Shown here: positions 10,521 to 19,530 of the stretch, in pieces
How positions within the stretch are numbered: the stretch's first letter is position 1
How the letters are laid out: each line of letters opens with the position of its first letter
From: Spiroplasma endosymbiont of Poecilobothrus nobilitatus
Lineage (GTDB): Bacteria > Bacillota_I > Bacilli_A > Mycoplasmatales > Mycoplasmataceae
NCBI RefSeq assembly: GCF_964030655.1
Contig: NZ_OZ034915.1
Location: forward strand, 186,001-250,000
Reading direction: 5' to 3'
Length of the DNA stretch: 64,000 nt
The notes under the pieces: model-generated
What the model saw: the letters and a program-made list of their open reading frames with translations, nothing else
Database searches by the model: none
Told to the model about the DNA's origin: nothing
Program-made: the position numbers and the translations under genes

Positions 10521-11838
10521 CATTATTGGGGCTGGATTAGCAGGAACCGAGGCAGCGTATCAATTAGCACGACGAGGTTTTAAGGTTAACTTATATGAAA
10601 GTAAACAATTAATAAAAAATCCAGTACAAAAACAAAATTCATTTGCAGAATTGGTTTGTTCAAATTCGTTACGTAGTGAAAGTTTAACGAATGGTGTTGG
10701 TTTATTAAAACAAGAAATGTTCGCATTTGATTCATTAATTATTAAAGCAGCTTATGCAAGCCGTGTTCCAGCCGGGGGGAGCATTAGCTGTTGAACGGAA
10801 TCAGTTTTCAGAATATATTACAACATGGTTAACAAATAATTCAAATGTCACTTTAATTGACCAAGAGGCAACAACTATTGATGATAAAGCAATTACATTG
10901 ATTGCTTCTGGACCCTTAACAACATCAAAATTTCAAACGACCATTCAAGCATTATTGGGGCAAGAATATTTTTACTTTTATGATGCAGCAGAACCAATTA
11001 TTATAAAAGAAAGTATTGATTTTACTAAGGTATATTATAAATCACGTTATGATCAAGGCGATAGCAAAGATTATATTAATTGCCCAATGAACAAGGATGA
11101 ATTTGAATTATGAGTTCAAGCATTAATTACGGCAGAAACAGTAGCTTTACATGATTTTGAAAAAGAAATTTATTTTGAAGGGTGTATGCCAATTGAGGTA
11201 ATGGCAAAACGGGGGATTAAGTCATTATTGTTTAGACCATTAAAACCAGTTGGTTTAGAAACCACAAATGGTAACCGCCCATATGCTGTTGTGCAATTAC
11301 GTCAAGATGATGCAATTGATACATTATATAATTTATTTAGTTTTCAAACTAATTTAAAGTTTCCTGAGCAAAACAACGCCTTATTAGCATGATTCCAGGT
11401 TTAGCAAATGCTCAGATTTTACGATATGGTGTTATTCATAAGAATAATTTTATTAATTCCCCAATTTTATTAAATCAATTTTTACAAGTAAAAAAACATC
11501 AGAATGTATTTTTTGCTGGTCAAATTATTGGTGTTGAGGGATATGTTGAATCAGCGGCCACAGAAATTATTAGTGCCCTAAATATTGCAAGATTATTAAA
11601 TAATGACCCAATGTTAACATTTCCACCCGAAACAATGATGGGAGCATTAGTGAATTACATTATTAATGCTTCAAAAACTAATTTTCAGCCAATGAAAGCA
11701 AATTTTGGGGTTATTCCTGCCTTTGAGCAGCATTTTAAAAGTAAAAATGAAAAATATTTAGCATATAGTGAACGTACATTAACAACATTAAAACATTTTA
11801 TTATAAACAATAATTTAAATGTGGAAAGTATCTTTTAA
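10501..11838 (+). pseudogene. trmFO: tRNA (uracil-54-C5)-methyltransferase TrmFO, frameshifted
   Basis: Folate- and FAD-dependent enzyme that makes ribothymidine at position 54 of tRNA. About 445 codons, normal length. The FAD-binding [12 protein letters not shown] is at residues 10-21, [12 protein letters not shown] follows, and GQIIGVEGYVESAATE lies near the C-terminus. Two frame changes: an extra base in the G-run at about 10775-10782 inside the conserved [11 protein letters not shown], and a compensating shift at about 11389 just before [17 protein letters not shown]. Each lesion restores clear family sequence on its far side, so the gene is recently broken or these are sequencing errors. 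It overlaps the end of valS by 20 bases and would be co-transcribed with it. Confidence 0.85.
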
Positions 11839-11895
11839 TAATTTTAAAAAAGCATAAAATATAAATATAATAATGCAAAAAAAGAGGCGGTAAAA

Positions 11896-13314
11896 ATGAA
11901 TTTGGAATTGAATGCATTAATTAATGGTGAATTAATCAATAATGGGGATTGATTAGAAATAATTTCACCAATTAATAATAAGCCATATGGCCGTGTTCCA
12001 GCTCTAAAAGAAAAAGAAATAAATGAAGCGTTTAAGTGGGCTCGACAGTCACAAAAAGCATGAGCAAATTTAACTTTATTTGAACGAATTATTTATTTGC
12101 AAAAATGAGCAAAATTATTAGAAAGTCATAAAACAGAGCTCGCGAAGATTATGGCCAATGAAATTGGAAAAAGTTTAAAAGATGGTCAAGTTGAGGTAGA
12201 ACGTAGTATTGAATATATTGATTATACAATTGAAGAAGCAAAACGAGTTTTTCCAGAAACATTAACTGGGGATGGTTGAAATATTAAAAATAAATTAGGG
12301 ATTTTTTCTCGTGTTTCGAAAGGTGTTGTTTTGGCAATTTTACCATTTAATTATCCTGTTAATTTAAGTATTGCAAAAATTGCACCAAGTTTAGTTGTTG
12401 GTAATACTGTTGTTTTTAAACCGGCAACAAATGGCAGTTTAACCGGGTTATATATGGCAAAATTAGCTTCTGAAGTTGGTTTTCCAAAAGGCGTTTTTAA
12501 TGTTGTAACTGGTCGTGGGCGTGATATTGGAGATTTATTAGTTTTAAATCCTGAAATTGATGTTATTTCATTTACTGGGTCAGTTGCTGTTGGCAATCAT
12601 ATTCGCAAATTAGGACACGGAAAAGACTTAGTATTAGAATTAGGGGGAAAAGATCCAGCTTTATTATTAAAAGATGCTGATTTAACAAAAGCGGTAAAAG
12701 AAATTGTTGCTGGTGCTTATGCTTATTCTGGGCAACGTTGTACGGCCGTTAAGCGAGTATTAGTAGATGAAACAATTGCTGATGAACTAGTAAAATTATT
12801 AAAAATAGAAGTTAGCAAGTTAGAAGCAGGTTCGCCATTAGATAATAAAGCTATTATTCCCGTCATTGATTTAAAAGCTGCAGATTTTGTACAAGGTTTA
12901 ATTGATGATGCTTTAGCAAAAAAAGCAACATTAGTACTTGGCAATAAACGAAAAGATAATTTAATTAGTGCAACTTTAATTGACCACGTTACCCCAGAAA
13001 TGCGATTAGCATGAGAAGAGCCATTTGGTCCAGTCTTACCAATTATTCGTTGCAAGAATGTTGAAGAAATGATTACCTTATCAAATAAATCAAATTTTAA
13101 ATTGCAAGCATGTATTTTTACAAAAGATATTAATGCAGCATTTAATATTGCTAATGAATTAGAAACAGGAACGGTTAATATTAATGGTCGTACTCAACGA
13201 GGACCTGATTCATTCCCATTTTTAGGAATTCATGATTCTGGTCAAGGAGTTCAAGGGATTCGTGAAACAATTAATTCAGTGACACGTTTTAAAGGATTAG
13301 TAATTAATTATTAA
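11896..13314 (+). CDS. gapN: Non-phosphorylating NADP-dependent glyceraldehyde-3-phosphate dehydrogenase
   Basis: 472 aa, full length for the aldehyde dehydrogenase superfamily. It oxidises glyceraldehyde-3-phosphate directly to 3-phosphoglycerate and yields NADPH, valuable in an organism without a full pentose-phosphate or respiratory supply. Catalytic residues are visible: Asn152 in LPFNYP, Glu248 in LELGGKDPA and nucleophile Cys282 in SGQRCTA. The substrate loop NINGRTQRGPDSFPF lies near the C-terminus. Assignment to GapN rather than another aldehyde dehydrogenase rests on residue spacing close to streptococcal GapN and on this loop. Start ATG 11896 has RBS AGAGGCGG. A terminator follows. 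Confidence 0.9.
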
Positions 13315-13336
13315 AACTAATCTTTTTTAGTTTTAT
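13311..13336 (+). terminator. Terminator after gapN
   Basis: AAAACTAA pairs with TTAGTTTT across a TCTTTT loop, starting at the gapN stop codon. Confidence 0.6.
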
Positions 13337-13372
13337 GATATATTATAATTATAAGTAGGTGAAAGTAAAAAA

Positions 13373-13705
13373 ATGGAAAATAAAGTAGAGCAAATGTCTT
13401 TGCGTGAAGAAAAAATTGAACAAACTTTGAATGATCTAATGTCAACAATTCAAGCAATTAATTTAGATCTTACTGAATTACAAGAACGATCAAGTTTACA
13501 AACGAATGCTGTTCTTGATTAATATGATACTATTGCTGAGCAAATTGCTAATATTGCTAAGGAAATTAATTATTTAGAATATAAGTTTGATATTACCGAA
13601 ATTTCACTATATTTAATTTTTTTAGATTTAAAATTATCATTTAATATTTTAAAAAATAAGTTAGAAGTAACAAAATATTTAATCCAGCTTTTTCAAAGAC
13701 AGTAA
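13373..13705 (+). pseudogene. Small coiled-coil protein gene with internal stop
   Basis: From ATG 13373 (RBS AGGTGAAAG) a frame runs for 49 codons to TAA 13520-13522, then stays open in the same frame for another 60 codons to 13705. Both halves are amphipathic helices rich in Leu, Ile, Glu and Lys, suggesting one 110-residue coiled-coil protein with a CAA-to-TAA change. Family not recognised. The 49-residue product could still be made. It lies between gapN and the peroxiredoxin remnant. Confidence 0.55.
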
Positions 13706-13756
13706 TTAATTATTATTGTCTTTTATATTATTATTTTTAGTGGAGGTTATTTAAAA

Positions 13757-14372
13757 ATGGATTTAAATCAAGAAAATTTTTTGTTTACAGATGGATAAGA
13801 ACATCTTATTATTGATTTTCAGAAAGAAAAGGGCTATATTTTTTATTTTTTTCCGAAAGCAGCAGCACCAGGCTTCACTTTATAAACAGTTTCTTATAAT
13901 CGTTATTATCAAAAGTTTTTAACTGCTGGTTATAATGTTATTGGTATTAGTAGTGATAATTTTAAAAAAACAAACTAAGTTTCAAAATGATAATAATGTT
14001 AGTTTCCCTAATGCTATGTGATATTGATTCTAAATTATGTGAAATGTTTGGTGTCTTGAAATAAAAGAAAATGTTGATAGCATTACAAAAGTTGAGATTT
14101 TACAAAAAAATATAAATAAAAACAACTAAACAAATTAAATAAATTTACTAAAAACCTAATATTAAGCATTTTTTTGCATTACTTAATTAATAAGTAAATT
14201 TAATTTTGTTTGTTATACTTACAAACCTCAACTTTTTTCTTACTATCATAATGTTTATCTTGGAATTGAACGAAGCACTTTTTTGTTAGACAATGATTTT
14301 AAGATTATTCAAGAATGACGGAAAGTTAAACCAGTTGAACATATTAAAACATTGTTATCAGTAGTAACATAA
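13757..14372 (+). pseudogene. bcp: Bcp-type thiol peroxidase (peroxiredoxin), disrupted by a MITE
   Basis: Remnant of an AhpC/TSA-family peroxiredoxin that would reduce peroxides. Recognisable blocks in order: DFQKEKGYIFYFFPKAAAPG (peroxidatic loop, without the Cys expected after PG), GYNVIGISSDNFKK, NNVSFPMLCDIDSKLCEMFG, and after the inserted repeat YLGIERSTFLLDNDFKIIQE ending at TAA 14370. Stops (TAA in FTDG and after GFTL) and frame changes interrupt the first half. A 172-bp inverted-repeat element (14076-14247) separates codons that are contiguous in the family. RBS GGAGG lies upstream of ATG 13757. Confidence 0.75.
14076..14247. repeat. MITE-like element, GATAG/CTATC family, inserted in bcp
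   Basis: Inverted-repeat ends: GATAGCATTACAAAAGTTGA on the left; the right end reads CTCAACTTTTTTCTTACTATC. The element has an AT-rich interior and no coding capacity. AATGTT occurs immediately left (14070-14075) and, after two bases, right (14250-14255), a possible target duplication. A near-identical copy lies at 60778-60950. The left end resembles the sequence at about 26213-26260. Confidence 0.7.
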
Positions 14373-14485
14373 ACTGATTTAAATAGTAAATCTTAGTGTT
14401 ATATTTATATTATTTTAGTAATAATTAGCATTGTAATGTAAGTTTTTAGGAGACAAAATATTTAAAATTACGAAAGGATTTTAAT

Positions 14486-14614
14486 ATGGTACAAAATTTA
14501 ATAAACTTCTCAACAAATTTTAAATATAATGGTTTATCTAACCAAAAAATTATTGTTAATTATAATAAAGTTTTTAAATATATTAAATTAAACAATAAAA
14601 CATGTATATTGTAA
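14486..14614 (+). CDS. Small hypothetical protein (42 aa), possibly a truncated gene
   Basis: ATG 14486 follows a good RBS (AAAGGA at about 14473-14478) and opens 42 codons rich in Asn, Lys and Ile, ending at TAA 14612. A clear terminator follows at once (14621-14653), so this is a complete small transcription unit. It has no recognisable domain, no signal peptide and no long hydrophobic stretch. It may be a real small protein or a leftover start of a larger gene. Confidence 0.35.
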   Translation: MVQNLINFSTNFKYNGLSNQKIIVNYNKVFKYIKLNNKTCIL

Positions 14615-14620
14615 ACCAAA

Positions 14621-14653
14621 TGCAACACTTTATGAAAAATAAAGTGTTTTTTT
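14621..14653 (+). terminator. Rho-independent terminator
   Basis: AACACTTTAT pairs with ATAAAGTGTT around a short A-rich loop, followed by a T-rich tract. Confidence 0.75.
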
Positions 14654-14663
14654 ATTTTTTTAT

Positions 14664-15570
14664 GTAAATTGTACTATGAAGTGTAGCAGCTTATTTAATA
14701 TCATTATAACACCAATAAAATAAATGTTCAATATAATTTATTTTTGGGCGAGTAAATTTTTTGCGGGTTTTATAAAAACAATAAAAAAATATCCTTAATT
14801 TATTGAACTAAATAACATTTAAAAACAAAAACCCGTATCTTTTTTATTCACCCTATTTTTAAAAAATTTAGTAGTTTTGTCTTAAATTTATCAATTTTGG
14901 CACACTGAAAAATAAAATTATTAAAATTTATGATAACTATCACTTAAAATTTAAACATTTGTATAAAAACTTCTTTTGAAGATAGTCAATGTAAAGATTT
15001 TTTAAGTTTAGAGTTTATTATATTAGCAACTTCTTGATAGTAATTTCTTGAATAAATACTTAAATCAGTACCTTTTAAAAATCAATGTCTAAAATCGCGG
15101 ATTGCTCTTTCAACTTTAGGTTTTTGTGTTGGAGTTCCAGCATCACAAAAATACACTTTAGCATTTGTTATTTTTTCAATTTTTTCTCAATCAGCAAATT
15201 CTTTTCCTTGATCTGTTATTATTCCTTTGCATCTATCTTTGAGAAATCTGTTAGAAAAAATTCGTTTTACTGTGTTTGTAATAACTTCTCTTGTTGTTTT
15301 TTATTTTAATGGTTCAATGATTTTAAATTGGGTTAATTCTTCTATTAAAACTAAACAAGCACTATTATTTTTGCCAACCATAGTATCCATTTGAAATCAA
15401 CCAAATTCATATTTATCATGTTTTGATTGGTCAATAGTTCTAAAATTTCTTATTTTTCCGCGATTATCAATTATGTTTTTCGTTTTATATTTTCTGCCAT
15501 GAAAATATAAATTATACTTATTGAAATTTAAAAATCCCAAATTAATATATTTATATAAAGTTTTAAAAGA
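14664..15570 (-). mobile_element. IS30-family element remnant A (truncated)
   Basis: Shares its outer end (GTAAATTGTACTATGAAGTG) and a 3' transposase region with the remnant at 50720-51467. On the minus strand it encodes the C-terminal part of an IS30-type DDE transposase. Compared with remnant B it carries a 108-bp MITE (14746-14853), a short insertion in the VTNAVKR region (about 15283-15290), and a stop where B reads EPLKEKTT (TTA at about 15301). The 5' half is cut off by the IS3 beginning at 15571. IS30-type transposases occur in SpV1 plectroviruses of Spiroplasma, so this may be prophage debris. Confidence 0.7.
14746..14853. repeat. MITE (GG..CC ends), older copy inside the IS30 remnant
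   Basis: 108 bp. Left end GGGCGAGTAAATTTTTTGCG and right end ACCCGTATCTTTTTTATTCACCC are degenerate inverted repeats; the core shares TTTATTGAACTAAATAACAT with the element at 59245-59355. TATTTTT occurs on both sides (14739-14745 and 14854-14860), and the homologous IS30 remnant at 50790 has this heptamer once with nothing inserted: a direct empty-site comparison. Confidence 0.8.
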
Positions 15571-15599
15571 TGGAATGGCAACACTTTTTAGGACACTTT

Positions 15600-16433
15600 T
15601 TATATAGACATTTGTTTTCTAAAAGTAACTGGAGATAAATAATTTAAACTGCCATGAATTCGAATATTGTTATATCAATGCACAAAATCAAAAAATTCGT
15701 ATTTTAATTGTGTTAAATTTTTAAATTTTTTACCCTTAATAAATTCAGTTTTAAAAGTTTTGTAAGTTGTTTCAGCCACAGCATTATCATAAGGGCAGCC
15801 TTTATTGCTTAATGATCTTTTAAAATTAAAAGTTATTAAAATTTCATCAATGATTTTATTTTTAAACTCATTACCACGATCAGTATGAAATAGAGTTATT
15901 TGATTTAATGGCCGTGTTATTTTATGAAAAGCTTGTTGGACCAGTTCGGCTGTTTTATTCGGCCCAGCACTATAACCAATTATTTCACGATTAAACAAGT
16001 CAATTAATAAACAAATATAATGTCATTTAGCGCCAACTTGAACATATGTTAAATCACTAACAATAACTTCATTAGGTTTTTTGTTGTTAAATTGACGATT
16101 TAAAATATTATTAATTTGGTCATTATTGACTGTTGTTTTATGATTATGATATTTTAATTTGGTGTATTTAGAAACCAAATTATTTTTGATCATAAAGAAT
16201 CTGATTTTTCGCCGCGATAAGATGATATCTTTTCTGTTTAAAATAACTTTAATTTTGCGAGCCCCATAAATTTTGCGGCTTTTATTAAAGGTACTGATAA
16301 TTTCTTGTTCATAATTATTAACTTGCTTGTTAATACATTTATTAGTTTGATAATAATACGTTGATTTTGATAAACCCAAAATCTTACATATTTTTCTTAC
16401 TGAATATTTTGTTTTGTTATTAATTATTGTTAT
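15600..16433 (-). CDS. IS3-family transposase OrfB (catalytic subunit)
   Basis: Open throughout with TGA as Trp. It retains GAA where several other copies carry TAA. The DDE core is complete: [16 protein letters not shown] and [15 protein letters not shown]; it ends RKQMSI. It has no start codon of its own with an RBS, as OrfB is normally reached by -1 shifting from OrfA. Since its OrfA is broken, expression is doubtful. Confidence 0.75.
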
Positions 16434-16708
16434 TTTTTGGCCATTATCATTGCGGCTTGCTTTAAAATGTCATTTTCCATTTTCAAGTCTTTAAGTTCTT
16501 TTCGTAAAGTTATTATTTCATTTTCTTCTAGTGTGCGATTGTCTTTTGCTTTAAATGAACCAGAATTATTATAATTTTTAACTCAACTATAAATAGTTGG
16601 TTTTGGTAAATTATATTCTTGCCCTAGATTAATAACACTTTTACCATTTTTATATAGCATGACAATTTGTTTTTTAAATTCTTAAGAGTATGAAGTTTTA
16701 TTTCCCAT
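16430..16708 (-). pseudogene. IS3-family transposase OrfA with early nonsense codon
   Basis: Starts MGNKTSYS, then TAA (complement of 16683-16685) where other copies have GAA. The rest of the frame, including the zipper helix, is intact up to the A6-TAA slippage site. Confidence 0.82.
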
Positions 16709-16789
16709 TTTTATATTCCTTCTTTCTTAATAATTTTATCTAATTTTGAAGTCTATATAATTATGGTCCTAATAATTATAGCCTATCCA

Positions 16790-17225
16790 GATAGTAATAT
16801 GTTGATCTAGCAAATTTCAATGTTTTACATAAATTAATAATTGGATATTTTGCTTTGTTATTTTTAATGATTGCTATTTTTTGCCGATTATCAGTGTTGC
16901 TTGCTTTAAAATGTCATTTTCCATTTCTAATTGTTTAACTTTTTTACGTAATTGAATTAATTCGTTTTCTTCTGGCGTTCTATTGTCTTTAGCTTTAAAT
17001 GAGCCCGAGTTGCTAAATTGGTGAGCTCATTTCCAAACAGTAGATTTACCAATTTGATAATCATTGACTAATTGTTCAGTAGTTTGACCCATTTTGTAAA
17101 GACCAACAATTTGTTGCTTAAATTCATCAGTATAATGATTCTTTGCCATAATTACACCTCCATTGTAGTTTAATTATAAATATTTACTCTACATTATTGT
17201 TGTCCAATTTATCTTAACCCATCCA
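16790..17225 (-). mobile_element. Truncated IS3-type element, second kind (copy 1)
   Basis: The outer end begins (minus strand) TGGATGGGTTAAGATAAATT. It encodes an OrfA of its own and only the first residues of OrfB (NLCKTLKFARSTYYY); the rest was removed where IS3 copy B1 ends. Its protein is clearly related to, but distinct from, the abundant IS3. The same truncation is present at 29965-30400, so it predates the 13.2-kb duplication. Confidence 0.75.
16874..17149 (-). CDS. OrfA of the second IS3-type element
   Basis: 91 aa: [20 protein letters not shown] with the helix-turn-helix to about residue 45, then [19 protein letters not shown] zipper helix, ending GGC AAA AAA TAG, again an A6 slippage site. 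RBS GGAGG just upstream. With OrfB gone it is an orphan DNA-binding protein that might still bind its element's ends. Confidence 0.75.
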
Positions 17226-17511
17226 GTCAATTCATAATTTTATAGATTATTTTTTAACTAAAAATTATATTTTTAAAAGAAGTTGAATTTTTTATAAATT
17301 TTGTTATCATTTAGTCATAAGCGAAACCTAATTTGTTTCTAATTACTTAATTTTATTAAAAACCTAAGAATAATGAATACTACCACATTTTTAGAGTGAG
17401 GATTGAGTTATTCAAATGTTTATGGAAATTTATTGTATAATTTATTTATACATTAATTAGGAAGGATAATATTGTAAGAGTAAAAAACTACTTTTATGTT
17501 AAATTGAAGGG
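17226..17511. other. Upstream region of the hydrolase gene
   Basis: AT-rich, no gene. A TATAAT box (17437-17442) lies 70 bases before the start codon and is the likely -10 element; no good -35 is apparent at normal spacing. A GGAAGG at about 17461 is followed by no ORF of length. Confidence 0.5.
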
Positions 17512-18456
17512 ATGATGAAAATGAAATTTAGAGAATGGAAACATACCTTACGGGATGGCATTGAATTACATATGTATGAATGGAAACCTGATAATGATAA
17601 AAACATTAAGGGGATTGTTCAGCTAGTTCATGGTAGTGCAGAGCATGCTTTTCGTTATGATGATTTTGCCAAATTTTTAGTAGCAAATGATTATGTTGTC
17701 ATTGCTGAAGACCATCGTGGGCATGGGAAAACAGCTCTGTCTTCCGAAGATCTTGGTTTTTTCGCTGAAGAAGAAGGGTGAGAAAAAATTATTGATGACT
17801 TATATGAAGTAACAACTTATATTAAAAAAAGTTATCCAAACCAACCAATTGTAATGTTTGGTCATTCAATGGGTTCTTTTATGATACGTCATTATGCAAT
17901 AAAATATGGCACAAATATTGCAGCATTAGTTATTTGCGGGACAGCACATTACTCAAAACAATTGTTAAAATTTTCAGTTAAAATGGCTAAAATTGAACAA
18001 AAAATGAAAGGATCAAAATCAAAGGATAATTTTATTTATAAATTTTCTTATGCACCATTAAATGCTCGTTATAAAAAAGAGGGTAATTTAGGAACTGAAT
18101 GATTATCAACAGATAAAACAGTTCAAGAAGCTTTTGTAAATGACCCATTAACAGGGCAAGTTTTTTCAACAAGTGCTTTTAAAGATATGTTTACAGGATT
18201 GTTGTTTATTACAAATAAGAAAAATATTAAAAATACACCAGATAACTTGCCATTACTATTTATTGCAGGCGCTGATGATCCGGTTGGAAAATATGGAAAG
18301 ATGGTTATGAAGACTGTTGATTTATATAAAAAGGCAGGAAAAAAAGTTAAAGTCAAATTATATCCAAATGCTCGTCATGAGATTTTGAATGAGCCAATTA
18401 AAAAAGAGATTTATCAAGATATTTTAAATTTTTATAATAAGAGTCTTTTTGTTTAA
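17512..18456 (+). CDS. Alpha/beta hydrolase, lysophospholipase/monoacylglycerol lipase type (unit 1)
   Basis: 314 aa, full length for the serine aminopeptidase S33/lysophospholipase group. Likely cleaves an ester of a membrane lipid. Oxyanion region VQLVHGSAEHAFRY near 42-55, DHRGHGKT near 73-80, nucleophile elbow GHSMG with Ser119, acid Asp256 in GADDPVG, and His289 in NARHE. No signal peptide or TM segment, so cytoplasmic or peripheral. Three in-frame ATGs (17512, 17515, 17521) follow GAAGGG; the first is given. First gene of the duplicated cassette, followed by its own terminator. Unit 2 copy differs at a few residues (L to P near 83, E to K in the KIEQKM segment). Confidence 0.85.
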
Positions 18457-18475
18457 ATAAAAGCAACTTATTTTT

Positions 18476-18511
18476 TTAAAAAACAAGAGTTAGTATCTTG
18501 TTTTTTCTATT
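18476..18511 (+). terminator. Terminator after the hydrolase gene
   Basis: AAAAAACAAGA pairs with TCTTGTTTTTT across GTTAGTA. Confidence 0.75.
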
Positions 18512-18552
18512 TTTTTGCTTTAATATAGTTAGTAAGCAATGAGGAGAGAAAA

Positions 18553-19455
18553 ATGAATTTATTACACGAATGATCAAGTTTTAATATCCTAAATTCAATT
18601 TCATTTTTCTTTAATCCGTTATTGGAACGTATTGCAATAATTTTTCTTACTAATTTTCTTTTATTCTATCTTGTTTTAAAGATTGTAAAATATTTTTTTA
18701 CTATTCGCGCTAGAAAAAATGAAATAAAATCTTTAGCGACAAGATATTTCTTTAGTGCAACTTTTGCTATTAGTGAGTTTATTGTGCTTTTAATTTTACA
18801 AATTATTCTTTTACAAATTTATGCAAGTAAAAGAGATACCAGTATTTATCTTAGCATTGTTTTAGTTTTACAATTTTTTATTGCAATTATTGTCTTAATA
18901 AATAAACAATTTTTAAACTATACTTTAAAATTAGTTATGTTAGTTTTGTTATCATTGTTGTTTTCATTTTTAATAACAAAACAATTGTGAAATTGTTTTT
19001 ATTATATTAATAATAATCATATTTTAGCATTATGATTAATAAAAAATATTTCAATTATTTTTATTATTACATTTTTTTATTTATTTGATTTAAAAACAAC
19101 ATTTTTACATGATTTTGCTTTCCGAATTTTAACTTTCTTAATTTTAATTAGTAATTTTGAAAATGGCTCAGCAGACTTAAAAATTTTAGATCGTTCATTG
19201 TTTTTTAAAATTATTTTAAAAATAATTAAAGTTTTATGTTTATTAGATTTATTTTTCTTAATAAAAACTGCCAAGAAAACAATGAAAAATTTATGACAAA
19301 TTAATGATGATAATTCAATTCAACTTGTTACACTTTTATTATTGTTAAATAATATTCGTTTTTTTAATATCAGTGAAAAAAATGGTTTAGAAAATTTACC
19401 AAATAAATTCTTAAGAAATGAAATTAATGGTTGAAGAGGGATTCTTCAAGAATAA
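18553..19455 (+). CDS. Polytopic membrane protein of unknown function (unit 1)
   Basis: 300 aa. Start ATG 18553 after RBS GAGGAGAG. Six or seven strongly hydrophobic segments (about 25-49, 68-90, 97-115, 122-140, 158-176, 188-200, 218-232), then a polar C-terminal tail of about 60 residues (KTMKNLWQINDDNSIQLVT onward) ending GWRGILQE. No transporter signature recognised. It stands 75 bases ahead of the lipoprotein gene and is kept intact in both copies of the duplication, which argues for a role together with the lipoprotein and FtsX-type permease. Confidence 0.65.
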
Positions 19456-19530
19456 AATAAGAATTAATTTATTTTACTAATTCAATGATTTAGTTATTTA
19501 TTAATTATAAAAAGAAAAGAGATAATAATA

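Larger units (their letters stand above)
15571..16789 (-). mobile_element. IS3-family insertion sequence copy B1 (left boundary of 13.2-kb repeat)
   Basis: 1219 bp between TGGAATGGCAAC and GCCTATCCA ends. It truncates the IS30 remnant on its left and a different IS3-type element on its right. The sequence matches the copy at 28746-29964, 13175 bases away. OrfB is open, OrfA has an early stop. Confidence 0.87.

Noticed and set aside
12351-13055. Open minus-strand frames opposite gapN
   Set aside because: They lie wholly against a well-supported dehydrogenase with conserved catalytic residues and show no family sequence of their own.
15085-15309. Cys/Phe/Ser-rich plus-strand frame (and its twin at 51026-51247)
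   Set aside because: It is the antisense of the IS30 transposase, whose DDE blocks read clearly on the minus strand.
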